Assembly: GCA_007125415.1 (NCBI GenBank) | Contig: SLDH01000348.1 | Location: 1-5,078, forward strand | Length of the DNA stretch: 5,078 nt | Reading direction: 5' to 3' | DNA from: Roseovarius sp. | GTDB lineage: Bacteria > Pseudomonadota > Alphaproteobacteria > Rhodobacterales > Rhodobacteraceae | Shown: positions 1 to 5,078 of the stretch, piece after piece | Position numbering within the stretch: position 1 is the stretch's first letter | Layout: each line of letters begins with the position of its first letter | The notes under the pieces: model-generated | Told to the model about the DNA's origin: nothing | What the model saw: only the letters and a program-made list of their open reading frames with translations | Databases searched by the model: none | Translations under genes and position numbers: made by a program

Positions 1-105
1 CGCCGTCACCGAAAGCGATCATGTTGCGAACCATATTTCCTGATGTCGATCTCGATTTCCCAACCTGCCATCAGGTCCGAAGAGGTGCACCCGTGCCAGC
101 CAGGA

Positions 106-135
106 TTGACACAGCATTTCCCCCGGTATCCTATT
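106..135 (+). promoter_or_regulatory. Possible weak promoter upstream of the broken gene
   Basis: A perfect TTGACA box lies at 106-111. No good -10 box follows at ideal spacing. TATCCT (127-132) is 15 bp away and CCTATT (130-135) is 18 bp away. A transcript from here would start near 140 and run through the heptad repeats at 161-202 into the ATG at 216. The -35 box is seen in the sequence; promoter activity is inference, and a six-base match can occur by chance. Confidence 0.2.
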
Positions 136-160
136 CAGGCATTTGCCAAGAAGTTCTACA

Positions 161-202
161 GTTATCTCTTTTCCTTTAACTCTTATCCGTTATCATTTGC
201 AC
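161..202. repeat. Tandem degenerate 7-bp repeats (NTTATCN), possible operator
   Basis: Read in a fixed 7-base phase from 161, the units are GTTATCT, CTTTTCC, TTTAACT, CTTATCC, GTTATCA and TTTGCAC. All six have TT at positions 2-3, five have C at position 6, and three have the full core TTATC. On the other strand the core reads GATAA. The last unit is the weakest. The block ends 13 bases before the ATG at 216. Contiguous heptads next to a gene start are known as binding arrays for some plasmid regulators, for example the omega repressor of Gram-positive plasmids, though with a different heptad. A role as operator for the neighbouring remnant gene is inference. The stretch is pyrimidine-rich, which raises the chance of coincidence. 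Confidence 0.45.
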
Positions 203-215
203 TAACTTTTTCGTC

Positions 216-552
216 ATGCCCGGACCCATCTCACGGCAAGGCAAGTCGCGAAGGCGGGTGAAGAAATTCTGAATGAGAGCATTGTCGCGATCCGCTGCCG
301 ATTTCGCGAACACGAACACAGGATCAGGGCGGTTCAGCTGCCAAGGCAACGCAGGATCCGGATCTGACCCAAAGGGTGTTGCGCCACCGGCTCGAGACAT
401 CACTTGCCGCCCTCTCTTCGCAAGTGGTCGAGCGCATGGCTCTCATTGGCCCGAAGGAGTTCCTGAAATCATGTGATTGGTTGCGCCCCCCGGCATGGGT
501 GCAGAGCCTGTGCGCGGTTTCGGAAGTCCCGCGGTCGGGCGTCCATGCGTAG
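216..552 (+). pseudogene. Frameshifted remnant, possibly of a KfrA-like DNA-binding protein
   Basis: The ATG at 216 opens with MPGPIS and then hits TGA at 270-272. The next frame (codons from 233) reads ARQVAKAGEEILNES, which has the look of the first helices of KfrA_N-type plasmid DNA-binding domains, where a QVAxAGxxIL-like stretch is common. It continues as IVAIRCRF to about 304. A third frame is open from 277 to the TAG at 550-552 and holds a protein-like stretch including LTQRVLRHRLETSLAALSSQ and VVERMALIGPKEFLK. Two single-base losses, near 233 and near 305, would join the three pieces into one reading frame of about 110 codons. No Shine-Dalgarno sequence is obvious before 216. The frames and stops are seen; the family name is from memory of its pattern and is weak. 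It could also be chance open frame in GC-rich DNA, or a different helix-turn-helix regulator. Confidence 0.3.
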
Positions 553-835
553 TCGCTATGCGCGCCGCGCCCGCGCTCAGCGGTCAGTCACGGGTCTTTG
601 TCAAGACCGTCGGCACCACGCCGAATCGTCGGCTCAGAGCCCCGAGAACCAGCGGATCATGATGGTTCGATTCATCTGCTAGATCAACTCCCGAACGGAT
701 CGGCCGAAAGCAGGATTTTCACCAGTCAGCGCGCCTCATCGCGCTTCGCGACCATGCTACCCCCTAATCAGGATTATATTTCAGTATCTTAATGAAACGC
801 AAAGATCAGAACCTAGCAAAGCAAAAAACTCAGAC
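553..835. other. Intergenic stretch with no recognisable gene
   Basis: Several short open frames cross this stretch on both strands, but none has a convincing ribosome binding site, recognisable domain or conserved motif. The first two thirds are GC-rich and could be further decay of the remnant upstream. From about 770 the sequence becomes clearly AT-rich, as expected just upstream of a promoter. No tRNA, insertion-sequence end, terminator or long repeat was found by eye. Together with 1-835 overall, the window has no intact gene before 905. Confidence 0.5.
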
Positions 836-865
836 TTGACGGCAAGTGTTTTCCAAGGCATTTAT
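836..865 (+). promoter_or_regulatory. Likely sigma-70 type promoter of the transporter operon
   Basis: TTGACG at 836-841 is a five-of-six match to the -35 consensus. The -10 box is poor: ATTTAT at 860-865, 18 bp away, is the best placed option, and TTTATG (861-866) is an alternative. An AT-rich tract, including an A-rich run at about 818-829, lies directly upstream and could act as an UP element. Transcription would start near 872, inside the palindrome at 868-888 and about 33 bases before the ATPase start. Position and AT content support the call; the exact -10 and start point are inference. Confidence 0.45.
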
Positions 866-867
866 GC

Positions 868-888
868 AAACGTTCTCTGAGAACGTTT
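868..888. promoter_or_regulatory. Perfect 21-bp palindrome, candidate repressor operator
   Basis: The arms AAACGTTCTC (868-877) and GAGAACGTTT (879-888) are exact reverse complements around one central T. Each arm contains the self-complementary core AACGTT. CG-centred cores of this type are typical of operators bound by LacI/GalR-family regulators, which often control sugar transporters. The site lies over the presumed transcription start and ends 3 bases before the G-rich ribosome binding site at about 892-901, so a bound protein would block transcription. No T-run follows, so it is not an intrinsic terminator. As RNA it could form a 9-bp hairpin with a 3-base loop near the ribosome binding site, which is an alternative role. 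The regulator gene is not in this window. Confidence 0.65.
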
Positions 889-904
889 CCTGAGGGGGGA
901 GCCA

Positions 905-2458
905 ATGGAAAGTGAGGCTCCGGCAGAGGCCGGTCAGCAGGATGCAGTCGGGCATCACGCACTTGAGGTGAGCGGTGTCAGCAAAGCCTACGGCCCAACC
1001 GTGGCGCTTGAGCACGCCGATCTCTCCCTGCAGGCGGGTCGTGTGCTGGCATTGCTGGGCGAGAATGGCGCCGGAAAGTCGACACTGGTGCGGATTCTCA
1101 GCGGCGTAGTATCGCCTGACACCGGCGAAATGATGGTGCACGCGGCACCCTACAAGCCTCGCTCCATCACCGAGGCGAGAGGCAGTCAGGTTGCCACCGC
1201 ATTCCAGGAACTCAGCCTCGTTCCCAACCTCAGCGTTGCACAAAACCTGTTGCTGCCCCGCCTGGCGAAGTCCACGCTCGGTCTGGTATCACGCCGGCAG
1301 GTTCTGACCAGAGGCGAGGAAATACTGAGCCGCCACGGGCTTTCGCGGATCGACCCTGATCTCGAAGTGTCGCAACTTCCATTGTCGGACCGCCAACGGA
1401 TCGAGATTGCCCGGGCCATCGAGAACGCGGGAAGAGTGCTCATTCTGGATGAGCCCACAGCGGCGCTGGCCGAGACCGACTGGATTTTCGAGCAGATCAT
1501 CAAGGCCAGGCAGCGCGGGGTGGCGATCCTCTACATTTCTCACCGGCTGGCCGAGGTGCGCGAAATCTGCACATCGGCCACCGTTTTGCGCAACGGCCGC
1601 TCCATCGCCACGGTCGGGCTGGAGCAGGCAACGGATGGCGACATTTTTGAGATGATGGTCGGCCACCGGGTGGACACAACGCGGCAAGTGGCGCCGAAAA
1701 GCGCTCGCGATCCCAAGCCGCGCGTGCAGGTGAGTGATCTTCAGGGAGAGGCGCTCAACGGCGTGTCCTTCGAGATCAATCAGGGCGAGGTGCTGGGGGT
1801 GGCCGCACTGGAAGGCCAAGGCCAGCGCGCGCTTTTCCGCTGCCTTGCGGGATTGACCGCTGCGCAAGGTGGCACCGTGCAAATCGATGGCAAGATCGCG
1901 GGTTACCGGAGCCCTCGGCAGGCCATGCATTTTGCCAGCGGCGTGAGCTATCTGCCCGAAGAGCGCAAGACCGAAGGCATCCTGACAGGCCTTACCGCCG
2001 CCACCAACATCGTGCTGCCCTTCCTGCCCCGTATCGCGAAAATGGGCTTCATCAGCGCAAGGAGCGAGGAAGCAACCGCGAGGCGTGCTGCCGAGACTGT
2101 CGAGATGGACAAGCGGTATCTGTCTTTCGATATTGCCGATCTGTCGGGGGGCAATCAGCAGAAGGCGCTGATGGGCCGCACGCTCGCATCGGGGGCGCAG
2201 ACCCTCCTGCTTTTCGACCCGACAAGAGGTGTCGATGTCGGCACGAAGGAATCGATCTACACAGCCATAAGGCAGTTTGCCGAAGCGGGTGGCTCTGTTC
2301 TCTTCTATTCCTCGGAACTGCCCGAAATCGTTCAACTCGCTGATCGCTGCCTCGTGCTCTACGACGGCAGGATTGCCCGGGAATTCTCCGGTGACGACAT
2401 TGCCGAACACAGGCTCATCGCGGCGATGGTCGGCCATTCCGAAACCGAAGCGGCATGA
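905..2458 (+). CDS. CUT2 sugar ABC importer ATP-binding protein (two fused ATPase domains)
   Basis: This cytoplasmic protein of 517 residues hydrolyses ATP to power import through the two permeases encoded next. The length and the duplicated ATPase layout are typical of the RbsA/MglA/XylG family. Domain 1 has Walker A GENGAGKST (52-60), Q-loop Gln101, an unusual signature LPLSDRQ (158-164), Walker B LILDEP (179-184) and H-loop His213. Domain 2 starts near 273. Its Walker A region, LEGQGQRAL (302-310), lacks the lysine, as is usual in this family. Its signature LSGGNQQK (413-420) is intact. Its Walker B reads LLLFDPTRGVDVGTK (434-448), with Phe and Asp where Asp and Glu are usual, and Ser470 sits at the H-loop. 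One composite site (domain 1 Walker motifs with the domain 2 signature) should therefore be active and the other degenerate. The start follows a G-rich ribosome binding site at 892-901, and the next in-frame ATG is far inside. The family is certain; the substrate is unknown. Confidence 0.96.
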   Translation: MESEAPAEAGQQDAVGHHALEVSGVSKAYGPTVALEHADLSLQAGRVLALLGENGAGKSTLVRILSGVVSPDTGEMMVHAAPYKPRSITEARGSQVATAFQELSLVPNLSVAQNLLLPRLAKSTLGLVSRRQVLTRGEEILSRHGLSRIDPDLEVSQLPLSDRQRIEIARAIENAGRVLILDEPTAALAETDWIFEQIIKARQRGVAILYISHRLAEVREICTSATVLRNGRSIATVGLEQATDGDIFEMMVGHRVDTTRQVAPKSARDPKPRVQVSDLQGEALNGVSFEINQGEVLGVAALEGQGQRALFRCLAGLTAAQGGTVQIDGKIAGYRSPRQAMHFASGVSYLPEERKTEGILTGLTAATNIVLPFLPRIAKMGFISARSEEATARRAAETVEMDKRYLSFDIADLSGGNQQKALMGRTLASGAQTLLLFDPTRGVDVGTKESIYTAIRQFAEAGGSVLFYSSELPEIVQLADRCLVLYDGRIAREFSGDDIAEHRLIAAMVGHSETEAA

Positions 2459-2471
2459 GGTCAGACCAAGG

Positions 2472-3473
2472 ATGATCGATACCACTGCTCCTCTTGCGCC
2501 CAGCGCGGCGCGCCAAGTCTCAGCGGCAACGCTTTTGCGCCGGGTGGTTCAGGGCGGCGGCATGATTCTGTTCATCTATCTGGCGCTCTACGCCTATTAT
2601 GGCGCGATCGAGCCGCGCGCCTTGCGCGCCCATTCAATCGCCGATCTGATGAACAATACGGTTCCGCTGGCGCTTGCTGCGGCGGGCCTGACCTTTGTCG
2701 TGCTCAATCGCGGCTTCGATCTCTCTGTTGCCGGTGTCATTTCGATCTGCAATGTCACGTTGGCCGTTGCGCCGCTCGAAGGGCCCGGTGGCGCGGCCCT
2801 TTCGGCGCTCATGTGTCTGGCCATCGGGGCCACCGTGGGCCTCGTCAACGGGTTGCTTGTGGGCTATGCGCGACTGCAATCCATCGCCGCCACGCTGGCG
2901 ACCATGATCATCTGTCAGGGGATTGCGCTGGTCATCCTGCGCGCGCCCGGGGGGTTCGTTTCCGAGTGGATCGTCTATGAGATGACGGACCGGCTGTGGG
3001 GTGTCATCCCGGTCTCGGGGCTGGTGGTGGCAGCGGTGCTGCTTGTCTGGATACTTATCCGCCGGACCGACTTCGGCGTGTCGATCTATGCCGTTGGTGC
3101 TGATGAGCAGGCCGCGGCCATGTCCGGCATCAATGTCCGCCGCGTGCGCGCGGGCGCCTATGTCTGCGCGGGCATGCTCTACGGGCTTGCGGGGTTCATG
3201 CTCAGTGCACAAACCGCGACCGGCAACCCCAATTCCGGCGCACCGCTCCTGCTGCTGGCTTTCGCCGCCGTGGCGCTGGGAGGCACCTCGCTGGCCGGAG
3301 GACGGGGCGGCGTGTTCGCCTCGATCATGGGGGCCGCCACCCTGATGCTTTTGCAGAAGGTCCTCTTTTCCAGCGGAATTTCGTCGTTCTACACCGGCAT
3401 GTTCCAAGGCAGTGTTCTCATCCTCGCCGTGGTGTTCAGCGGTCTGATTGCCCGGATCGGAGAAAGAAAATGA
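2472..3473 (+). CDS. CUT2 sugar ABC importer permease, first subunit
   Basis: An inner-membrane protein of 333 residues in the BPD_transp_2 (RbsC-like) family, forming one half of the sugar channel. It has about eight to ten hydrophobic segments, roughly at residues 30-48, 62-79, 84-101, 108-131, 137-157, 178-197, 227-247, 256-272, 278-298 and 312-327. Family marks include GLTFVVLNRGFDLSV (72-86), the cytoplasmic loop that contacts the ATPase around TDFGVSIYAVGADEQAAAMS (199-218), and ALGGTSLAGGRGG (268-280). The frame is open upstream to 2277 inside the ATPase gene, but ATG 2472 is preferred. It follows the ATPase stop by 13 bp, and it leaves a short hydrophilic N-terminus of usual length. 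GAGG at 2457-2460 is a possible ribosome binding site, 11 bases away. ATG 2562 is a less likely later start, because it would remove the whole hydrophilic tail. The substrate is unknown. Confidence 0.93.
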   Translation: MIDTTAPLAPSAARQVSAATLLRRVVQGGGMILFIYLALYAYYGAIEPRALRAHSIADLMNNTVPLALAAAGLTFVVLNRGFDLSVAGVISICNVTLAVAPLEGPGGAALSALMCLAIGATVGLVNGLLVGYARLQSIAATLATMIICQGIALVILRAPGGFVSEWIVYEMTDRLWGVIPVSGLVVAAVLLVWILIRRTDFGVSIYAVGADEQAAAMSGINVRRVRAGAYVCAGMLYGLAGFMLSAQTATGNPNSGAPLLLLAFAAVALGGTSLAGGRGGVFASIMGAATLMLLQKVLFSSGISSFYTGMFQGSVLILAVVFSGLIARIGERK

Positions 3474-4495
3474 CCTTCAGCAAAGACAGCACTCAAGACA
3501 GATCTGCCTTTGCACAGACCGGCGATGCCCGCGGGGTGGCCCGTGTCAGCCGGGAGACCATCAACGCCATCGCCGTGGCCGTCATCTGCATCGCGCTTCT
3601 TCTGGGCGCACGCTTTATCAACCCGGCACTGGGCTCGTGGTCGCAGGTGGAAACGGTGCTGGTGCTTGGCTCTTTCCTTGTCGTCCTGTCTTTCGGGCAG
3701 GGCCTCGTGATCCTCACAGGCGGGCTCGATCTGTCCTTGCCTGCGGTGATCACGCTTGGGGGCATCATGGCGACCAACTGGATCGGGATGACCGATCCGA
3801 CGGCCTGGTACCTTCTTCCGGTGGTCTTGCTGGCCTGTGCAGGCGTCGGGCTGGTATCGGCAATCGGCATCGTCTGGTTACGCGTGCCGCCCTTCATCAT
3901 GACGCTCGCGATGTCGATTATCGTGCTATCGGCCCTTCTCGGCTACACCCGTGGCAGCCCGCGCGGCGGCTCCCCCGATGCGGCGACCGCCCTGATGAAG
4001 AGCAGCGTGCTGGGCCTGCCTTCGGTCATCGTCTTCGTGATCGGCTTCGTGATCGTGGGCTGGCTGTTCCAGAGCCGCTCCGTGGCGGGGCGCTACCTTT
4101 ACGCCATCGGCACAAACTTGGACGCAGCGCGGATCGCCGGCGTGCCTGTCGTCCTGATGCAGATGGTGCCTTACGTCATCAGCGCGGTCTGTGCGGGGAT
4201 CGTCGGCATCATGCTGGTGGGATATTCGAATGGTGCGACGCTGCGGATGGGCGACGACTACCTTCTGCCCTCGATTGCGGCGGTCGTGATCGGTGGCTCG
4301 TCGATCCTTGGGGGGCGCGGCACATTTCTCGGCACGGTCGGGGGCGCGCTGCTGCTCACCACGCTTGGCACGATCATCTCTGCGATCGGGCTTCAGATCG
4401 GGCTGCGCACCATAATCGAAGGGCTGATCGTGCTCACGGCCCTGCTGCTCTTGCGCGAAGAGCTTTTCCAGAAACTCGGATCGTTGTGGCGATGA
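3470..4495 (+). CDS. CUT2 sugar ABC importer permease, second subunit
   Basis: A second RbsC-like inner-membrane permease of 341 residues, clearly different from its upstream neighbour, so the channel is probably a heterodimer. Hydrophobic segments lie at roughly 31-48, 62-83, 89-104, 113-136, 141-158, 184-200, 229-252, 265-280, 284-306 and 313-328. Family marks are GLVILTGGLDLSLPAVITL (78-96), closer to the usual GGxDLSxG pattern than in permease 1, then the ATPase-contacting loop SVAGRYLYAIGTNLDAARIA (204-223) and VIGGSSILGGRGTFLG (273-288). The start codon overlaps the stop of permease 1 by 4 bases (ATGA), the arrangement expected for translational coupling. GGAGAAAG just upstream can serve as the ribosome binding site. 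The hydrophilic N-terminal tail of about 30 residues is slightly long. The family is certain; the substrate is unknown. Confidence 0.95.
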   Translation: MTFSKDSTQDRSAFAQTGDARGVARVSRETINAIAVAVICIALLLGARFINPALGSWSQVETVLVLGSFLVVLSFGQGLVILTGGLDLSLPAVITLGGIMATNWIGMTDPTAWYLLPVVLLACAGVGLVSAIGIVWLRVPPFIMTLAMSIIVLSALLGYTRGSPRGGSPDAATALMKSSVLGLPSVIVFVIGFVIVGWLFQSRSVAGRYLYAIGTNLDAARIAGVPVVLMQMVPYVISAVCAGIVGIMLVGYSNGATLRMGDDYLLPSIAAVVIGGSSILGGRGTFLGTVGGALLLTTLGTIISAIGLQIGLRTIIEGLIVLTALLLLREELFQKLGSLWR

Positions 4496-4524
4496 TGCCA
4501 GACGACCGATCAACCGTTCAACAC

Positions 4525-4530
4525 AGGAGG
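4525..4530 (+). promoter_or_regulatory. Consensus ribosome binding site for the sugar-binding protein
   Basis: AGGAGG lies 9 bases before ATG 4540. It fixes the start of the binding-protein gene and is the best Shine-Dalgarno sequence in the window; the two permease genes have weaker or overlapping ones. Strong initiation fits the family habit of making periplasmic binding protein in excess over membrane subunits. Confidence 0.85.
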
Positions 4531-4539
4531 AGAACAACC

Positions 4540-5078
4540 ATGACAACCAGGACTCTGAAGGCCCTTGCCGTATCGGCTCTGATGGGCGCCACGGCGCTCG
4601 CCACGGCTCCGTCCGCCCAGGCGGAGGAACAGGAGAAATTCAAGATATATCTCAGCCTCAGCTACTCGGGCAATGCGTGGCAATCCTCGGCTGCCAACAT
4701 CGTCAAGGCTCTTGCCGCAACCCCGCCCTACGATGAAATGGTCGAACTGATCGAGGTCATCTCCGGCACGGATCCGCAGGCGCAGATCTCGGCCTATGAA
4801 AGCATGATCGACGCAGGGGCCGATGGTATCGTCAGCTTCCCGATCTCGTCTACCGCGCTTAACCGGACGATCAGGCGCGGCTGCGAGGAAGGCGTACTCT
4901 TCTTCATGTATGACGCCACCGTCACCGAGAACTGCGCTTACAACGTCAGCTATCTTACATCGGGCTTTGGTGAAAACACCGCGCAAGCGCTCGTCAACGA
5001 ACTCAATGGCGAAGGCAGGATCTTCCTGTCGCGCGGCGTTCCCGGCAACTCGGTCGATCAGCGGCACACTGACGGGGC
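4540..5078 (+). CDS. Periplasmic sugar-binding protein of the ABC importer (3' end outside window)
   Basis: The first 179 residues are present and the frame is still open at the window end; a full member is about 320-370 residues. Residues 1-28 form a typical Sec signal peptide: positive start MTTRTLK, a hydrophobic core, and the cleavage motif SAQA before EEQEKF. The mature part has the Peripla_BP_4 (RbsB-like) fold pattern: strand FKIYLSLSY (34-42) followed by SGNAWQ (43-48), then ISGTDPQAQISAYESMIDAG (74-93), ADGIVSFPIS (94-103), VLFFMYDATVTENCAYNV (119-136) and FLSRGVPGNSVDQRHTDG (162-179). Cys115 and Cys132 might form a disulphide, as I recall similar cysteines in relatives. The lone Asp in MYDATV sits where family members contact sugar hydroxyls. 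It is the last of the four genes here, 44 bp after permease 2. The ligand is not identifiable; sugar or sugar alcohol import is inferred from the family. Confidence 0.93.
   Translation, partial: MTTRTLKALAVSALMGATALATAPSAQAEEQEKFKIYLSLSYSGNAWQSSAANIVKALAATPPYDEMVELIEVISGTDPQAQISAYESMIDAGADGIVSFPISSTALNRTIRRGCEEGVLFFMYDATVTENCAYNVSYLTSGFGENTAQALVNELNGEGRIFLSRGVPGNSVDQRHTDG

Noticed and set aside
176..403. Minus-strand open frame of 75 codons across the heptads and remnant
   Set aside because: Its protein shows no family pattern, and the + strand frames over the same bases look more protein-like. A small unknown gene cannot be fully excluded.
656..685. tRNA-like T-loop text GGTTCGATTC at 664-673
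   Set aside because: The flanking five-base arms do not pair (GATGG against CATCT), and no acceptor or anticodon stem can be drawn around it.
868..888. Palindrome as an intrinsic terminator
   Set aside because: No T-run follows on either side, and a G-rich ribosome binding site and start codon come directly after it.
830..1243. Minus-strand open frame of 137 codons spanning the operon promoter
   Set aside because: It covers the promoter, the palindrome and the start of the ATPase gene, and its Cys- and His-rich translation resembles no known family.
1289..2485. Long antisense open frame of 398 codons opposite the ATPase gene
   Set aside because: It mirrors a strongly conserved gene in GC-rich DNA, where long antisense frames are common. 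Its translation is rich in His, Arg and Gly with no recognisable domain.
2634..3407. Antisense open frame of 257 codons opposite permease 1
   Set aside because: Its very hydrophilic His, Gln and Arg-rich translation is what a membrane-protein gene gives when read backwards, and no ribosome binding site or domain supports it.

Overview
The window holds most of an operon, on the + strand, for a CUT2-type (ribose/monosaccharide family) ABC importer, preceded by about 900 bases with no intact gene. High GC, codon use rich in GCC, GTC, ATC and CTG, and the style of the proteins suggest an alphaproteobacterium, possibly of the Rhodobacterales or Rhizobiales. That is an inference from composition, not a placement. 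I cannot tell from this window whether the locus is chromosomal or on a plasmid.

Layout. Bases 1-160 show no gene I can support, only a possible weak promoter with a perfect TTGACA box at 106-111. Bases 161-202 carry six tandem, degenerate 7-bp units (NTTATCN). They end 13 bases before an ATG at 216, which opens what looks like a frameshifted gene remnant (216-552). Its start resembles the N-terminus of KfrA-type DNA-binding proteins, but this is tentative. Bases 553-835 hold nothing recognisable. A promoter-like region (836-865) and a perfect 21-bp palindrome (868-888) lie just before the first operon gene.

The operon runs ATPase (905-2458), permease 1 (2472-3473), permease 2 (3470-4495), then the periplasmic sugar-binding protein (4540 to the window end, 3' truncated). 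The genes are 13 bp apart, overlapping by 4 bp, and 44 bp apart, so they are almost certainly co-transcribed. The binding protein captures the ligand in the periplasm, the two different permeases probably form a heterodimeric channel, and the double-domain ATPase drives import. In the ATPase one composite ATP site looks intact and the other is degenerate on both faces. The substrate cannot be determined from the sequence; a sugar or sugar alcohol is likely.

The least explained structures are the heptad array with the broken gene after it, and the palindromic candidate operator over the presumed transcription start. The transporter itself is an ordinary member of a known family.
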